Assembly (NCBI GenBank): GCA_946699065.1
Contig: CAMPDV010001989.1
Span: forward strand, 1 to 64,000
DNA: 64,000 nt
Origin: Loxodes magnus
Taxonomy: Eukaryota; Ciliophora; Karyorelictea; Loxodida; Loxodidae
Direction: 5' to 3'
The notes beneath the pieces are model-generated. The model worked only from the letters and a program-made list of their open reading frames with translations, searched no databases and was not told the DNA's origin. The position numbers and the translations under genes were made by a program. Shown piece by piece: positions 49,240-60,857 of this stretch (positions are counted from its first letter, which is position 1; each line of letters starts with the position of its first letter).

Positions 49240-50080
49240 ATCTTCTATGGTTAAGATTAGGATTTTTTACGCTTAAAAAAAGCAGGAATTACCAATATCC
49301 TAGAGAGGTTAGGAGCAGGAAAAGAACATCAAAAAGATATTACAACTCTAAAAAGAAGCCTAAAAATACTAAAAATATAGAACACTCATAAATCATTGAT
49401 CTCACCACTAAGCAGCAAATAACTATGATTAACTGATTAAAGTTTTACTTTACTTCCAGGTTGAGATCAGAAATTTGAAGATAATAAGAAACTAATGGGG
49501 CAATTTGAAATAAAGAAGAAAAAGAATCGAGACTCATGACCAAAGAAAGAGATTTTAATGCCTTCTGAAATATTTTTAAAGACCAGAACAGCATATCATA
49601 AAGTTAGCATTAGAAGCAGAGAGAATTTGGCAGTATAATTAAAAAAATAGAAGAGTATCAGCAAAAATTGCTGTATTAAATAGAACTAAGAGAATATTAG
49701 AATGACCCGTTGATAATCGAAAAAGAAAAAACTTAAGATTTAAGCCTAAACGAGAAAAAAATTCTATACTGCAACTCTCTAACGTATCATTGAAAAAATG
49801 CTTGAAATTTCATAAATTCAAATTAAATTATGAAAATGCTAGAATAAGTAGGAAAAAAAATTAACAAACAACTAATCCTAAAATGAAATATATATATTAC
49901 AGACAATTTGAAAACATTTACAAGAAAAGCATATCAAGTATTATATAGAAAAAGTAATAATTCAAGGACCAAATGCATAGCAAGGAGAAGATTGTAGAGA
50001 CGAGCATTTTTATATTTAGTCTCTAAAGCAATCTTGAGGATTGACAGGAAGGAAGTTTAAATACCTTTTAGAACACCATA
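49240..50080 (+). CDS. Possible coding sequence, charged and helical, unknown
   Basis: One forward frame (codon phase equal to position 1) is better composed than chance. It contains TNGAIWNKEEKESRLMTKER, REFGSIIKKIEEYQQKLLYQ and NDPLIIEKEKTQDLSLNEKK, with several TGA read as Trp. No start, stop or family could be fixed. It may be a coiled-coil protein or a relic. Confidence 0.3.
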
Positions 50081-52242
50081 CATTTAATTTTGTATTTTTA
50101 TTTGCAAAGATCGTATTGGAAAATCCTAAATTATGTAATATATATGTATATAAAGATACTATTTATTCTTCAAGCAATCAATATTATAAATAGAAATGCT
50201 TATCCTTTTCTATTTTTAAATCTTTAGTTGTTTTATCGTAGCACAATCCTTTTTGCTTACTAGAATATTAAATATTTACTGCTAGATATTATACTTGTAT
50301 AGATTTTGTAAGAAGACTTTAATATATAAAGGTTTTTGAGACTTGCTGCAGAGAATAGAAAGGCATTTAACTTTCTTAAGAAAAAATGAAATTTGGATGG
50401 TAATTATAACTGATTGTATGAATCCAAGTGTCATTAATAAATAAAAGATCTACTTCATAATGCTATTAATATTGTAGTTAGAGTTCTAGATTTTCTTCTT
50501 GATCAATACAATTTATCTATTTATTAGATCTACTAATGGAACTCTTAAAATCTTAGTACAAACACCATTTAAAATATTTAAGTTTAAACATATTTGCTTA
50601 CTTAACTTTGTCATACCACTACCCATAACTCCAAGTTGCTTCAGACAAATTTCAAAATTCTAGAGAAGCTGAATTTTTAAGCAGGTTCATTTCACATTTA
50701 TAAGAAACACTAATTATTTAACAGTTTAGTTTATCACTATGATTACTTTTAGATAACTTCATTTAAATAATAATAAATTTTTATGATGCAGTTCAAAAAA
50801 TAGGTAAGAAGTTAATCAATATATCAAGCATTAATTATAATTAAAAAGATCTAAATACATAGTTATAATGAAATCTGCTGTAATTAAGCATATTTAAGTA
50901 AAAGTAGCAAAATATTTTAGATTAAATTTACTTTCAGTAAAGTTACCAAAATAAAATGTAATCACTACTTGCTTATAAGGGAAATTAATTTAAAGTAATA
51001 ATGAAGTTTAATCCTTTATTTATCTTCATGACTATGGGATTTCTTTTTAAACTATTCATTCTATTGCTGTACTTGCACTAAATGGGATAGAAGAACTTAT
51101 AAATCGATACTTTAAAAGTAATTTTGCTGATATTGACTCCTGTATCTATTACCTTAAAATCTCTGTATACATGATGTAAATTTTTGTCTGGAAAGAGAGA
51201 AAAAACAATCTTTAAGTAAAAGAAAAGATAAGCTTGGTATTCTTTTCTTGTTGATGAAATAGTAAGTTGTGATCTTGTAAACAATTTTGGATAATTTATT
51301 ATTTGCAAAAACACTTACTATCAAGAGAAATGGTTGAAGAATATTGAATATATATGAATTTTTTATAACTATACATGTTGAATAAACATGCTAGAATGTT
51401 TAGCCTCATGCCTTATTCAAGAATCTAATAACTAAATGACAGAAGAGAAAGTTATTTAACTAGAATTCTTAATAGCCTATACTTGATAAATCCTTTAACA
51501 TATGCCCAATGGCCTGGTATCCTAATTAAAAGAGTTATTTCTTGTTAAAAAATATACTTGAGAGTGTTTTTTAAAAGAGAAGAATATGCTTAATAAATTT
51601 ATTAACTGCTAAAGTTATCTTAAGTGTTTTAAATACTTTAATCATCAACTTTCTTAAATTAACCTTCTTCAATAAATAAATTATAGGTATGTATTATAAG
51701 TACTTTTAATAGTTACATTATCATCTTATTATTAATCCTCTTCCTATACTTTCTAATACTTAATTATCTCCCTAGTTAACGTTTATGGTACATACTGAAG
51801 CTAATTTTGCTGATTGAAGTATTGTAAAAACGGAAATAATTTGAATTTTACTTAGACAAAACGTTATAATTTGAGTATAAATTTAGATTTAGGTAATTAT
51901 TATTTCCCTTTAGAGTAATTTATCTCAATCAAGCATGAAGCATTTAGAAATGATAATGGTTATTTGATTAAAGTATCAAACTTAGTATGCTAGAACTAAA
52001 CTATTGCTAAAATATTGATTATAATTCTGAAGTTTTATTGTAAGTCTTTTAGAAATTTCATCCTCTTTATAAGAGATTAAAGGATTTAGTGAGGAAAACT
52101 TTAATTGAATATCTTAAATCTTGGTAAGAAGTATAAAATATATAGAAATTCCCTATTTTAGATCATATGAAAATGATCTTTAAAATTGGTATAAAATGCT
52201 TTTATTTATTGCATTTAAACTTATATAATTCGATAAAAAAAA
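50081..52242. other. Largely unassigned; weak coding signal near 51.7-52.1 kb
   Basis: A forward frame at about 51,880-52,010 reads NLDLGNYYFPLEQFISIKHE and similar, suggestive but unsupported. The rest is AT-rich without recognised features. Confidence 0.35.
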
Positions 52243-52313
52243 TCAATGCGAAGACTTGAACTCCGATTTTGACAGCTGCAATGTCGTGGCCTTATTACCA
52301 AATAGAACCTATT
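52243..52313 (-). pseudogene. tRNA-His relic with Cys-like anticodon
   Basis: The reverse strand resembles the tRNA-His at 28,832-28,904 through the T-arm (GGAGTTCAAGTCTTCGC) and anticodon arm. The anticodon loop is TTGCAGC (GCA) instead of TTGTGGC, and the two acceptor strands no longer pair. It is not expected to be functional. Confidence 0.75.
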
Positions 52314-53124
52314 AAATTGTATAAATGCCAATATTAATTACCATTCACTAAAGTCTTAAATCTAATCTCATTTAGAGTCTATATATCTATGACTGCTCAT
52401 ATCTTAACTGCCTGTATATGATTTTATAAACTAATAATATTCATAAATGAAAATATTCTAATTCAATCTAAACTTTTATATACTCAAGAGTATACACTTA
52501 TCATTTAAATATCATTTATAGAAGTTTACACTATAAAAGAGTAGATAGAGTGTATATAAGATTGAGAAAGTAAAGTAGAGTGAGACCCTATTGAAAGTAA
52601 GATACGATAAAGCAATGGCTCTTTGAGAAAAAAGTAAAATTCTTCAAAAAGAAAAAAATTTAAATTGGTTTTGTATTAAGATAGTATAACAATGTCTTTT
52701 AGTGCTAATAATAATTTACGTAATAAGATCATAATAGATAAATCAATATAAAGAATATGAATATTATATATGTTGCTAATAAGCTTTTTCAGAATAAGCA
52801 AGTATCAACCTATTTACTTGAATGATATCAGTAGAGGAAATAAAATAAAAAATAATAAAAGGTATCTTGTATTTTATTAGCTTAATTGAGTAAAAATTCA
52901 ATTTAAAATTCTAAAGGAATTTGTTTAAAAAATATCTAAATGTTAAAAATCTTGATTTATAGTTATACGTAATTGGTACTTTTTGGTCTAAAATGGAGAT
53001 ATAAACTTCTTCAAAATAATTTAGCTTATATTAAATTTTAAATGTGATTGTAGCATGAAAAAGTCTCACTAAAAGATCTCGTCACTTAATTAAGTTTATT
53101 ATAATAAAATTTAGGAATATACTA
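52314..53124. other. AT-rich, nothing recognised
   Basis: No gene identified between the tRNA relic and the weak ATG frame at 53,125. Confidence 0.5.
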
Positions 53125-53566
53125 ATGAATTTTAAATTGAATACTAAGGAAAATTAGTAAAAAATTAAAAACTTAAACTAGCAAAGTTTTTAAGTGTCTG
53201 AAGGCTAAACTTGGATGGTTATTTTGGGTTTTTAATTTGATAATAACTATTTTCTACCGATCTGAGATAATATAGCTTCAAATGTAAATGCACAAATTTC
53301 TATTTAAGCACTAAATCTACCTAAATTTTCTTCAGAGATACTAATGAAAAAATTACTTATCAAGCTGTATAAATAAATAAATTTGAGTGCTTCGAAAGAT
53401 AAACTAATAGCAAGAGAATTAAGCAGAAATTACTATATAAAGATAGGATTCGTTTAGTCGATATTAGTAGACTCTTATCCTTTTTTTCAATTTATAAACA
53501 CAAAATAATTCAATTACTTTATCTAAACGGAATAAATATATTCCTAACATTTTATTGAATTAAGAA
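53125..53566 (+). CDS. Weak candidate gene at the edge of direct-repeat copy 2
   Basis: ATG at 53,125 opens a frame of about 147 codons that reads as ordinary protein (SFQVSEGQTWMVILGFQFDN; SASKDKLIARELSRNYYIKI; GFVQSILVDSYPFFQFINTK). One TGA (53,263) is read as Trp. A 7-base insertion relative to copy 1 near 53,566 shifts the frame, and the quality downstream is poor. Window base 1 is codon 48 of the same frame in copy 1. Differences between the copies here change amino acids at several places, so constraint is weak. No family recognised. Confidence 0.3.
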
Positions 53567-55730
53567 AGAAGAAAGAAGAAACAGGAGTAAGAAACTGAAC
53601 GAAAGACCTATAAAGAAGGTGAAATATTACACTAGCTACTTCGTCAGAAGAGTATGGAAAGAAATATAAAAATTTTAATTCAAATTTTTAGTAAAAAGAA
53701 GCGCAACTGTCGCAAGAGTAAAATAGGTCTTAAATATCAAACTTAATTTCATCTATTTTTACGGAAGTTACTCTGTTTGGTTGACTTTAAATTATAAAAT
53801 TTCCTTATTTAGATAAAGCTAAACAGGTAAGAAAGATTATCACTAAATTTCAGAATTTAGATTCTCTTAAATTCTTTAGATTATGATAAAGAAGGAAAAT
53901 GTTTGTTTTTATTATTTTTATATGATAGATAAGAAAAATAAACAAGCTTACAACTAGAAATTTATTAATGTATTTTCCTTTATTCTCTTATAAAGACAGG
54001 TTCGAAAGAAAACTGTATTAAGATTTGATTTCAATAACTAGCAATGAAAAATAACTAAAGAGATAAAAATTAATTAAGTAAGTCATAAACTCAAAAACCA
54101 AAACATTTTATCTATCCTATTCGATCTTAAATCATTTTGTTTCTCCACTTTTCTCAAAGAAACTTATTGAAGAATTTAATACTTTACTACAATTTTTTCT
54201 TAAACTTTAAAATTTTTAACAAAGTTAATAAATTAAATAAAAATAATAAGCATACCTTTTCAACTTATCTGAGAGATTTCATTTTATAAGATGACTTTAT
54301 TTTCATGATGCTAGCATTTTTCTTAATCCTTAATTCAAGCAAATTTAAGAATAGTCAAATGACCTCCCTTATAATATGACTAAACAGTTTTTTATCTTAT
54401 TATATCAATTTTATAAGATCAAACTTATACGAAATTATATCTAATTGGGGTATTATTTCTTAGGAGAAACATATACAGATAGATAATAATAATCAACTTA
54501 GAATCTCTTTTAAAGAGATTTGCTAAAAAGTAGGTAAGTGTAAACTAAACTAATTTTTAGCTTAGTTTAGGTTATTAAATTAGTTTGAAAATAAATTGCA
54601 TTCAACATAGATATACACTTAATTATCCTTTATAAGCAGATCTATTGCTTTAGCTTGATATGTGAGAAAAACCTTTTCAATGATATTATTGTAAAATTAA
54701 AAAACTAAATAATTTGAGATTTCGCTCCGTTAAGTAGAAATATCCAGACTTAGTTTTTTAAGTTTATAGTTTGGTATTTAAGAATAGATGAACCCATAAA
54801 GTTTAAATTAATAAATTAATGAAGTATTTGCTTATTAGTTATGTTCATCAGTTAAACGTTTAAAGACATTTCAAATGGTATGAGGTATAAAATCAATATA
54901 GCTAGTCTCTTGTATACTGCAAAGCTTTTATTTTGTTTGATTTCTTCTTTAAAATTAAAATCTAAACACAGAAAAATTTATCGAGACTTTTTTAATTAGC
55001 AAATTCTTCCAAAATGAAAAAATTATATTCGAAATGCCATCTTAAACGAGACTTAAGAAAGCTATAAATATAATAATTATATAGAAAACATAAAAGTAGA
55101 ACTTCGCTATTAATCAAACCACTTAATATAAAAAAAATCATTGAGTAGCATTAATAAATTAAATTTTTTAGGTCTTTCACTGACTAGTAATAAAGGAGTG
55201 AAATTTCTTCAATATTGGTTGAATAAAAAAAATTAATATCTATTTAAAATGATTCCAAAAAACAAATTAAAGACTCTTATATAATTAAGCTTTATCTAGG
55301 ATATTATAAGACAATTTTAGATTATTACTAGTTGCTTGAAACTTTATAACTCAAACTTCTGGGGTAAATTGCAGTATATGATCTATATCTGTTTAAGCTT
55401 AAGTTATTTTATCAAAAAAAGATAAAATCTCTTCATAAAACTTCTTTAAAAGCTTGACTTTCTGCAAATATATAGCTAATGCAGCAGAGTAAGAGCTAAT
55501 GAATCTAATAAAGTTAAATTATTTCCCTTGATATACTTATAATTTAAACTTTCAATACCTTTCGTATATTTTAAAAGCATCCTTAAATCTAAAATATGAG
55601 ATGCTAATGAGTTTTGTTTTAATAAAGAGAATCTGGTTTTTTTAGTTAATTGTGCATTGAAATTTAAATTAAAGGTAATTAGTAGTTTGATAGTTGAAGA
55701 TTTTAAAATAAATAGTTTATATAAATAACT
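53567..55730. other. Upstream region of kinase copy 2
   Basis: Counterpart of 295-2,456. It contains the two hairpins corresponding to 1230-1297 and the identical block described at 2132-2666. No confident gene. Confidence 0.45.
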
Positions 55731-57740
55731 ATGCAGGAGGATAATATCACTGTTTAATAAATTTAAGAGCTCTTCGCATAACATGGAGCTGGAAAAGCTT
55801 TAAACTCGCCTATTAAAATACATGAATATTAGGATTTAATTCCAAAAGGAGTTAAGTTATAAAAATTAGGCGAAGGTGGATAAGGGTGTGTTTATTTGAT
55901 TGAATTAAGAGGTATTAAATATGCAATTAAGATAATGAAGTGAACAAATGATCAACAAAGTCTAATAAAAGATTTCTATAATGAATGCAAATCTTTCTTA
56001 TCTGTTAACGATGAATTTGTTTTAAGAATAGTAGGCTACGCTATGGATACATCTAGAAAAGATAAATATCGTTTCTGTTATTACACTAATTATTAGTAAA
56101 AAGGAAGCTTAAGAACCTTAATAAAAAACAAATGTTTACTCTCAGATCAATAGATAGATTTAAAAAAAAGATTTGTCGCTAAATTAAAATTGCTTTGCTA
56201 GATTACTTAGGGATTAAATGCCATTCATTAGGCCAATTTAATACATAGAGATATAAAATCCTTAAATATTTTGCTAAATGAAAGTGATTCTCCAAAAATA
56301 GCAGATTTAGGATTAGCTAGAGAATAAAGTGAATCCAAAACAAATTTTTTAAAAGGAACATATAAATATATGGCTCCTGAAACTTTTGAAGGCAAAATAT
56401 ATTAAAAAAGTGATATATGAGGATTAGCTTGTGTAGCAGTTGAAATCTTCAATGAAAATTTTATCTTTCCTGATTTATAAAATAAGATTAAAGTGATTAT
56501 GAATCATATTAATATTCAAAGATAGATTCCTTTATTTTCTGGTGAGATTATAAATGAGCCAGAACTCTAAAAACTTCTAACATAATCATTTAGTTTTGCT
56601 CCTGCTGACAGACCAAATATATTTGAATTCTAAAAACGACTTGAAAATATAAAAAAAAGTTACGAATAAAAATTAAGTTAAATTTAGCCTCTAAATATTA
56701 ATCCTCTGTAAAATTAGAATTTAAATATTGGTGTTAATCCTAAAGAACTAAAGAATGAAGAATAAAAAATAATTAATCCAATTATTAAATAACTAGATAA
56801 ATAAGAAGAAGAGTAAAAAGAAAAGTTTTAGGAGTTAAACGTATCTTCTATTTGTTTTCTAAAATCTTGTCATGCTGCTATAATAAAAAAAGGAGTAGAA
56901 TTTTAAGAGATAAAATTGGAAAATAGTTAGATTAGAATGGATGAAGGAAGCTCCGTTTATTATACAAAAGATTATATTTACATTTCTGGAGGAAAAGCAA
57001 ATGGAGCTTGTACCAAAAGCTTTTAAATGATTGATAGGGTAACTTTTAAAGTCTATAAAGAATGTGAAATGATTCATCCTAGAACTGATCACGGAATGAC
57101 AGAAAGAAATTTGCCAGACAATAAATATATCTATATTTTATCAGGTAGTTCAAACAGTTAAGTTTTAGCATCCTGCGAGTACTTTGATGTAAATGAGGGC
57201 GTTTGTAAAGAGTTTGAAAAAATAGTATTCAAAGTTAAAAGTTTTGGATGTATATTTGAAAAAGACAAATTAATCGTAGTTGGTGGAATAAATTAGTTTC
57301 AATAGAGAATTATTTAAGGATAATGATATGACTTCAATATTAAAAGTTGAAGAATCATTTCAAAAGGAATCCCTTATGGATCAACTGTAAGAATCGTAAA
57401 AGATGATAATGAGGAAATTTATATATTCGGAGATTACCTAGAAGGTGTTTACAAAATGACTTGAGAAACTGATTAACCTAAATACTCCAAACTAACGGAA
57501 AATAGTTATCCTGGTTAACTTAGTAATCAAAATCCTATCATAGAGGATTAAATGATTTATATATACGATGGAAAGAAAGTACATTGCTATGACTTAATTG
57601 AAAATAAATGATAAGTCAAATACTAAGAAAAAGTAATTTATACGTAAGAATAGATTCAGTTCGTATTGAATCAAATGAAATAAGGAAAATAGTTTGAGTA
57701 AATAACCATTCCAAATGGAATAAGTGAAGAGCAAAGCTGA
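55731..57740 (+). CDS. Protein kinase with C-terminal Kelch repeats (intact copy)
   Basis: 669 codons plus a terminal TGA, in one frame without introns. Kinase landmarks: Gly-rich loop GEGGQG (47-52), AIKIMK lysine (64-69), HRDIK (172-176), DLG in place of DFG (192-194), APE (215-217) and SDIW (227-230). The domain ends near residue 310 with the DRPN motif and is followed by a Gln/Asn/Glu-rich linker (~310-390). Residues ~410-640 are Kelch units: YIYISGGK, YIYILSGS, LIVVGGIN, YIFGDYLEG and IYIYDGKK, with Trp at 540 (YDFNIKSW) and 627 (YDLIENKW) encoded by TGA. A cytosolic Ser/Thr-type kinase with a beta-propeller binding module is likely; the substrate is unknown. Codon 71 is TGA here but TAA in copy 1. 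The start is the ATG giving QEDNITVQQ; an in-frame N-terminal extension is possible. Confidence 0.88.
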
Positions 57741-60560
57741 ATTGAAGAATTTAAATTCAATAACTTTAAAATATTTTAGATTTAAATAGGAAAATAAAAG
57801 AAAAAATTTATGATATAATTTATATAAAAGATGTTAAGCTTAATTTAAACGATGGTAAATATTATAACTATTAAATGTATATTAAAGCAATAAAAATAAA
57901 TCCCCTAATGTAAAGAACTCATATGAATGTTAAAGAGCCTAAGTTCTTCTATGTGAATAAATCTTTATTCTTTATATATAAAAAATTAAGATCTAGGCTA
58001 ATTGATTCTATAATAATACATATATAAATAGTTTTTTAATTAATTTAAATACAATGAAAATTAATTTTCATCGTACAAGCATTTCAAATATTTTATTTAC
58101 TTTCTTAAGTTTTTGATGAATATACCATCTTATAAATCTTTTACACTGTATAAATGTATAAAATCATTTTTTGGCTATGTTTTTATCTTACAAGATAAAT
58201 AACTTTATCATGCTACTTTTTAAAAAGGAACAAAATCATAGAATAAAGAGAAAGGTTTATCAATAAAATTAAAAATATCCTTTTTTATCATTCTTTATTT
58301 TTATTTTTCCTTAATATCTACAAAACTTTTAAGGAAATCCTTTGAGTGAAAAAATAATAATTTGATATAGAATGTTGAGAATATGATGCTCTAGCATAAG
58401 AAGATTTATATTAATTAATAATTTAAACCTTATTATAATTTTCCTTTAAGTTGACATTATTTAATTTTAATACTATTTATCTCTAATTTTAACTTTATAA
58501 TTGATTAAATTACTAAAGTGACTATTAATTCTACTATCTAAATTTTGATTTATGTATATAAAATATTTTTAAGTTTAATAAGGTTTATAATTTGCTTCAA
58601 TTTTACATTGTGTATTAAAAGCTCTATATTAAATAAATCACTTAAATGATTCTTTTTATTTATAAGCAGAAGTATTTTTCTTGCTTATTTTCTAAGGAAT
58701 AAATATCTAGTGATATTTTAATATTTTATTTATAGCGTCTTTTGCTTTTTTACTAAAAAGGTGTCTGATTATTCAATTAAAATTTGCTAATTCAGTATAT
58801 TTTCTTTTATCTTCTAAGCGCTTATTTCAGACTCTTTGGGTTCAGTAAGAAACTATTATACTGATTAACTACTCAAAATTTATAAATCTTCATTTTTATC
58901 CACTAATTTAAAAGTATCTAAAACCACCACAAGATTAGACTTTTAACATTTAATCTCAGGTTTCTCTCGAGAAAGGCCATATTTGCCCTAAAATCTTAGT
59001 CAGCACTAGATTACATTTATAAGTTTTTAATTTGAAAAGTATTTTAGATTAAAATACCTCAATTACTAGACATAAAATAATAAAATCTTAGTACTAATTA
59101 TAAAGAAAGAATCTCAATAAAAATAAGCTCTTAAATAAATTAGTTACATATGCTTAAAACAACCTTAAGCCTAGTTTTCTTAATTATTTTAAAAGATTCT
59201 GCATTATAACTCTCTATTTACTTAAAGAGCTAGTCAATATGATTTAATCTTAGCTTCTTTTAATATAATTTTTAGATTAGGTTAGATAAATATTTTATTA
59301 ATATGAGCAAAGTTTATGGAATTTTGTAATATATTTCTTTTAAAAAGAATAATTTAAAAGTTACATCATCTATTTTATTATAAAGCTATACAGTCACAAT
59401 ATTAGAATTAAATTAGCTTTTATTTACATACTTTATAGCATATTCTTAGTTTAGATCAGATAAAATCTGAAATTTATCAAATTTTGTTAAGATACTAATT
59501 TGAGATTTCAAGTAAAGGAATTTTAAGAACATAAGAGATAAAAATCAAAAATTGAAAGTTAAAAATTAATAATAATTTTATATTAAAGCAGAATAAGCAA
59601 CTTATGATATATTATAGAGAGATAAAAATATTTAAAGCAGTGTATAAATAAGCTAGTTTTAATTCTGTTATTGTTCTAGTAATAAATTTAATAATTATAG
59701 AAAATATTACTCAGGAAGAAGTATCAGAAAGCAAAAATGTTGTGTTCCTTTCGAAGATTATAAGCTGATTTAGAAATAGAATGAGAATAAACTGCTCGAT
59801 ATATAAAAATATAAAAATTTGTACATAAGTCAAGCTATTTCATACAGTATAGATATAGAACTTATAAGAAAATAATTCCTTCCTTAAAATATAAAGCTAT
59901 CCTAATATTATTTAATTAAATAATAAACAACTACCTTTTATTAAAAATACAACTATACTGTGTAAATGATTCTATTATTAATCTAAATTTTAAAGGATGA
60001 AAGAATAGATGAATATTTGAATTTAGAGGTTATTTATTTAACTTATAACTAATAATGAAAGTAAAGAAGTTAGGAAAACTTCTTAAATGTAAACAAACAT
60101 ATTGAAAAATATCTTTCGAAAATTAATTTAATAGTTCTATTTGAAATTTATTATAGCTTATTTTTAATTCTAATATTTTATATAAATAAACATAAGAAAA
60201 GCTTTGAAACTTTTATAAGATAATTAGTCCTTTTAAAAGTAATTTTGCTAGAATATATAAGCAATGCAAAATGATGTAAATTTAATTTTTGTAATTGAGA
60301 ATTTGTCTATTTTAGAAATCCTTTACACTGTATACTCTTAATATTTCCTTTAAGAAGCAAAAGGGGATTTATCTAATTTTATTAGATGCTAGCTTAATTT
60401 TCTTATCTTAATGATAAATATAATTTAATTTATTTCTTATTAAGAAATGTTTACTTTTATCAATTTTAATATATATAATATGTCTATCTAGCCATATTAT
60501 ATATACATTCCTAAATTTAATTCTTTCAACTATTAAATCAGATTATAAGAAATAAGTTTA
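57741..60560. other. AT-rich, counterpart of 4,466-7,290
   Basis: Nothing recognised. It includes the non-homologous patch at about 58,135-58,200. Confidence 0.6.
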
Positions 60561-60618
60561 TATAAATCAATTATCTTGTAGTCTCATATTTAAGCCAATT
60601 AAAAGTATATTTATATTA

Positions 60619-60699
60619 GACACTATGGCCGAGTGGTTAAGGCGACAGACTAGAAATCTGTTGGGTTCTCCCGCGCAGGTTCAAATCCTGCTGGTGTCG
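60619..60699 (+). tRNA. tRNA-Ser (anticodon AGA)
   Basis: Sequence and fold identical to the tRNA at 7352-7432, followed by a seven-T run. Confidence 0.93.
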
Positions 60700-60758
60700 T
60701 TTTTTTGTCACTTTCTTTAATTTAAATATATTTATAGAAGCGAAATGATATATTATAA

Positions 60759-60833
60759 GTGCCCTTGTAGCCTAATGGATAAGGCGCTTCCCTCCTAAGG
60801 AAAAGATTGCGATTCAAGTCCCGTCAAGGGTGT
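60759..60833 (+). tRNA. tRNA-Arg (CCT), degenerate
   Basis: The acceptor end is better preserved than at 7492 (AGGGTGT). The T-stem lesion GCGATTC is present and the anticodon stem has one mismatch (CTTCC against GGAAA). Probably inactive. Confidence 0.68.
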
Positions 60834-60857
60834 TTTTTAATTAAAATTTCTTTATTT

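Larger units (their letters stand above)
60560..60857 (+). repeat. Left arm of tRNA inverted repeat (copy 2)
   Basis: Second-copy equivalent of 7,292-7,590. Its reverse complement is at about 63,321-63,611. Confidence 0.85.

Noticed and set aside
51078-51314. Reverse-strand frame of 78 codons
   Set aside because: No recognisable motif and no paralogue; the forward strand is equally readable under the ciliate code.
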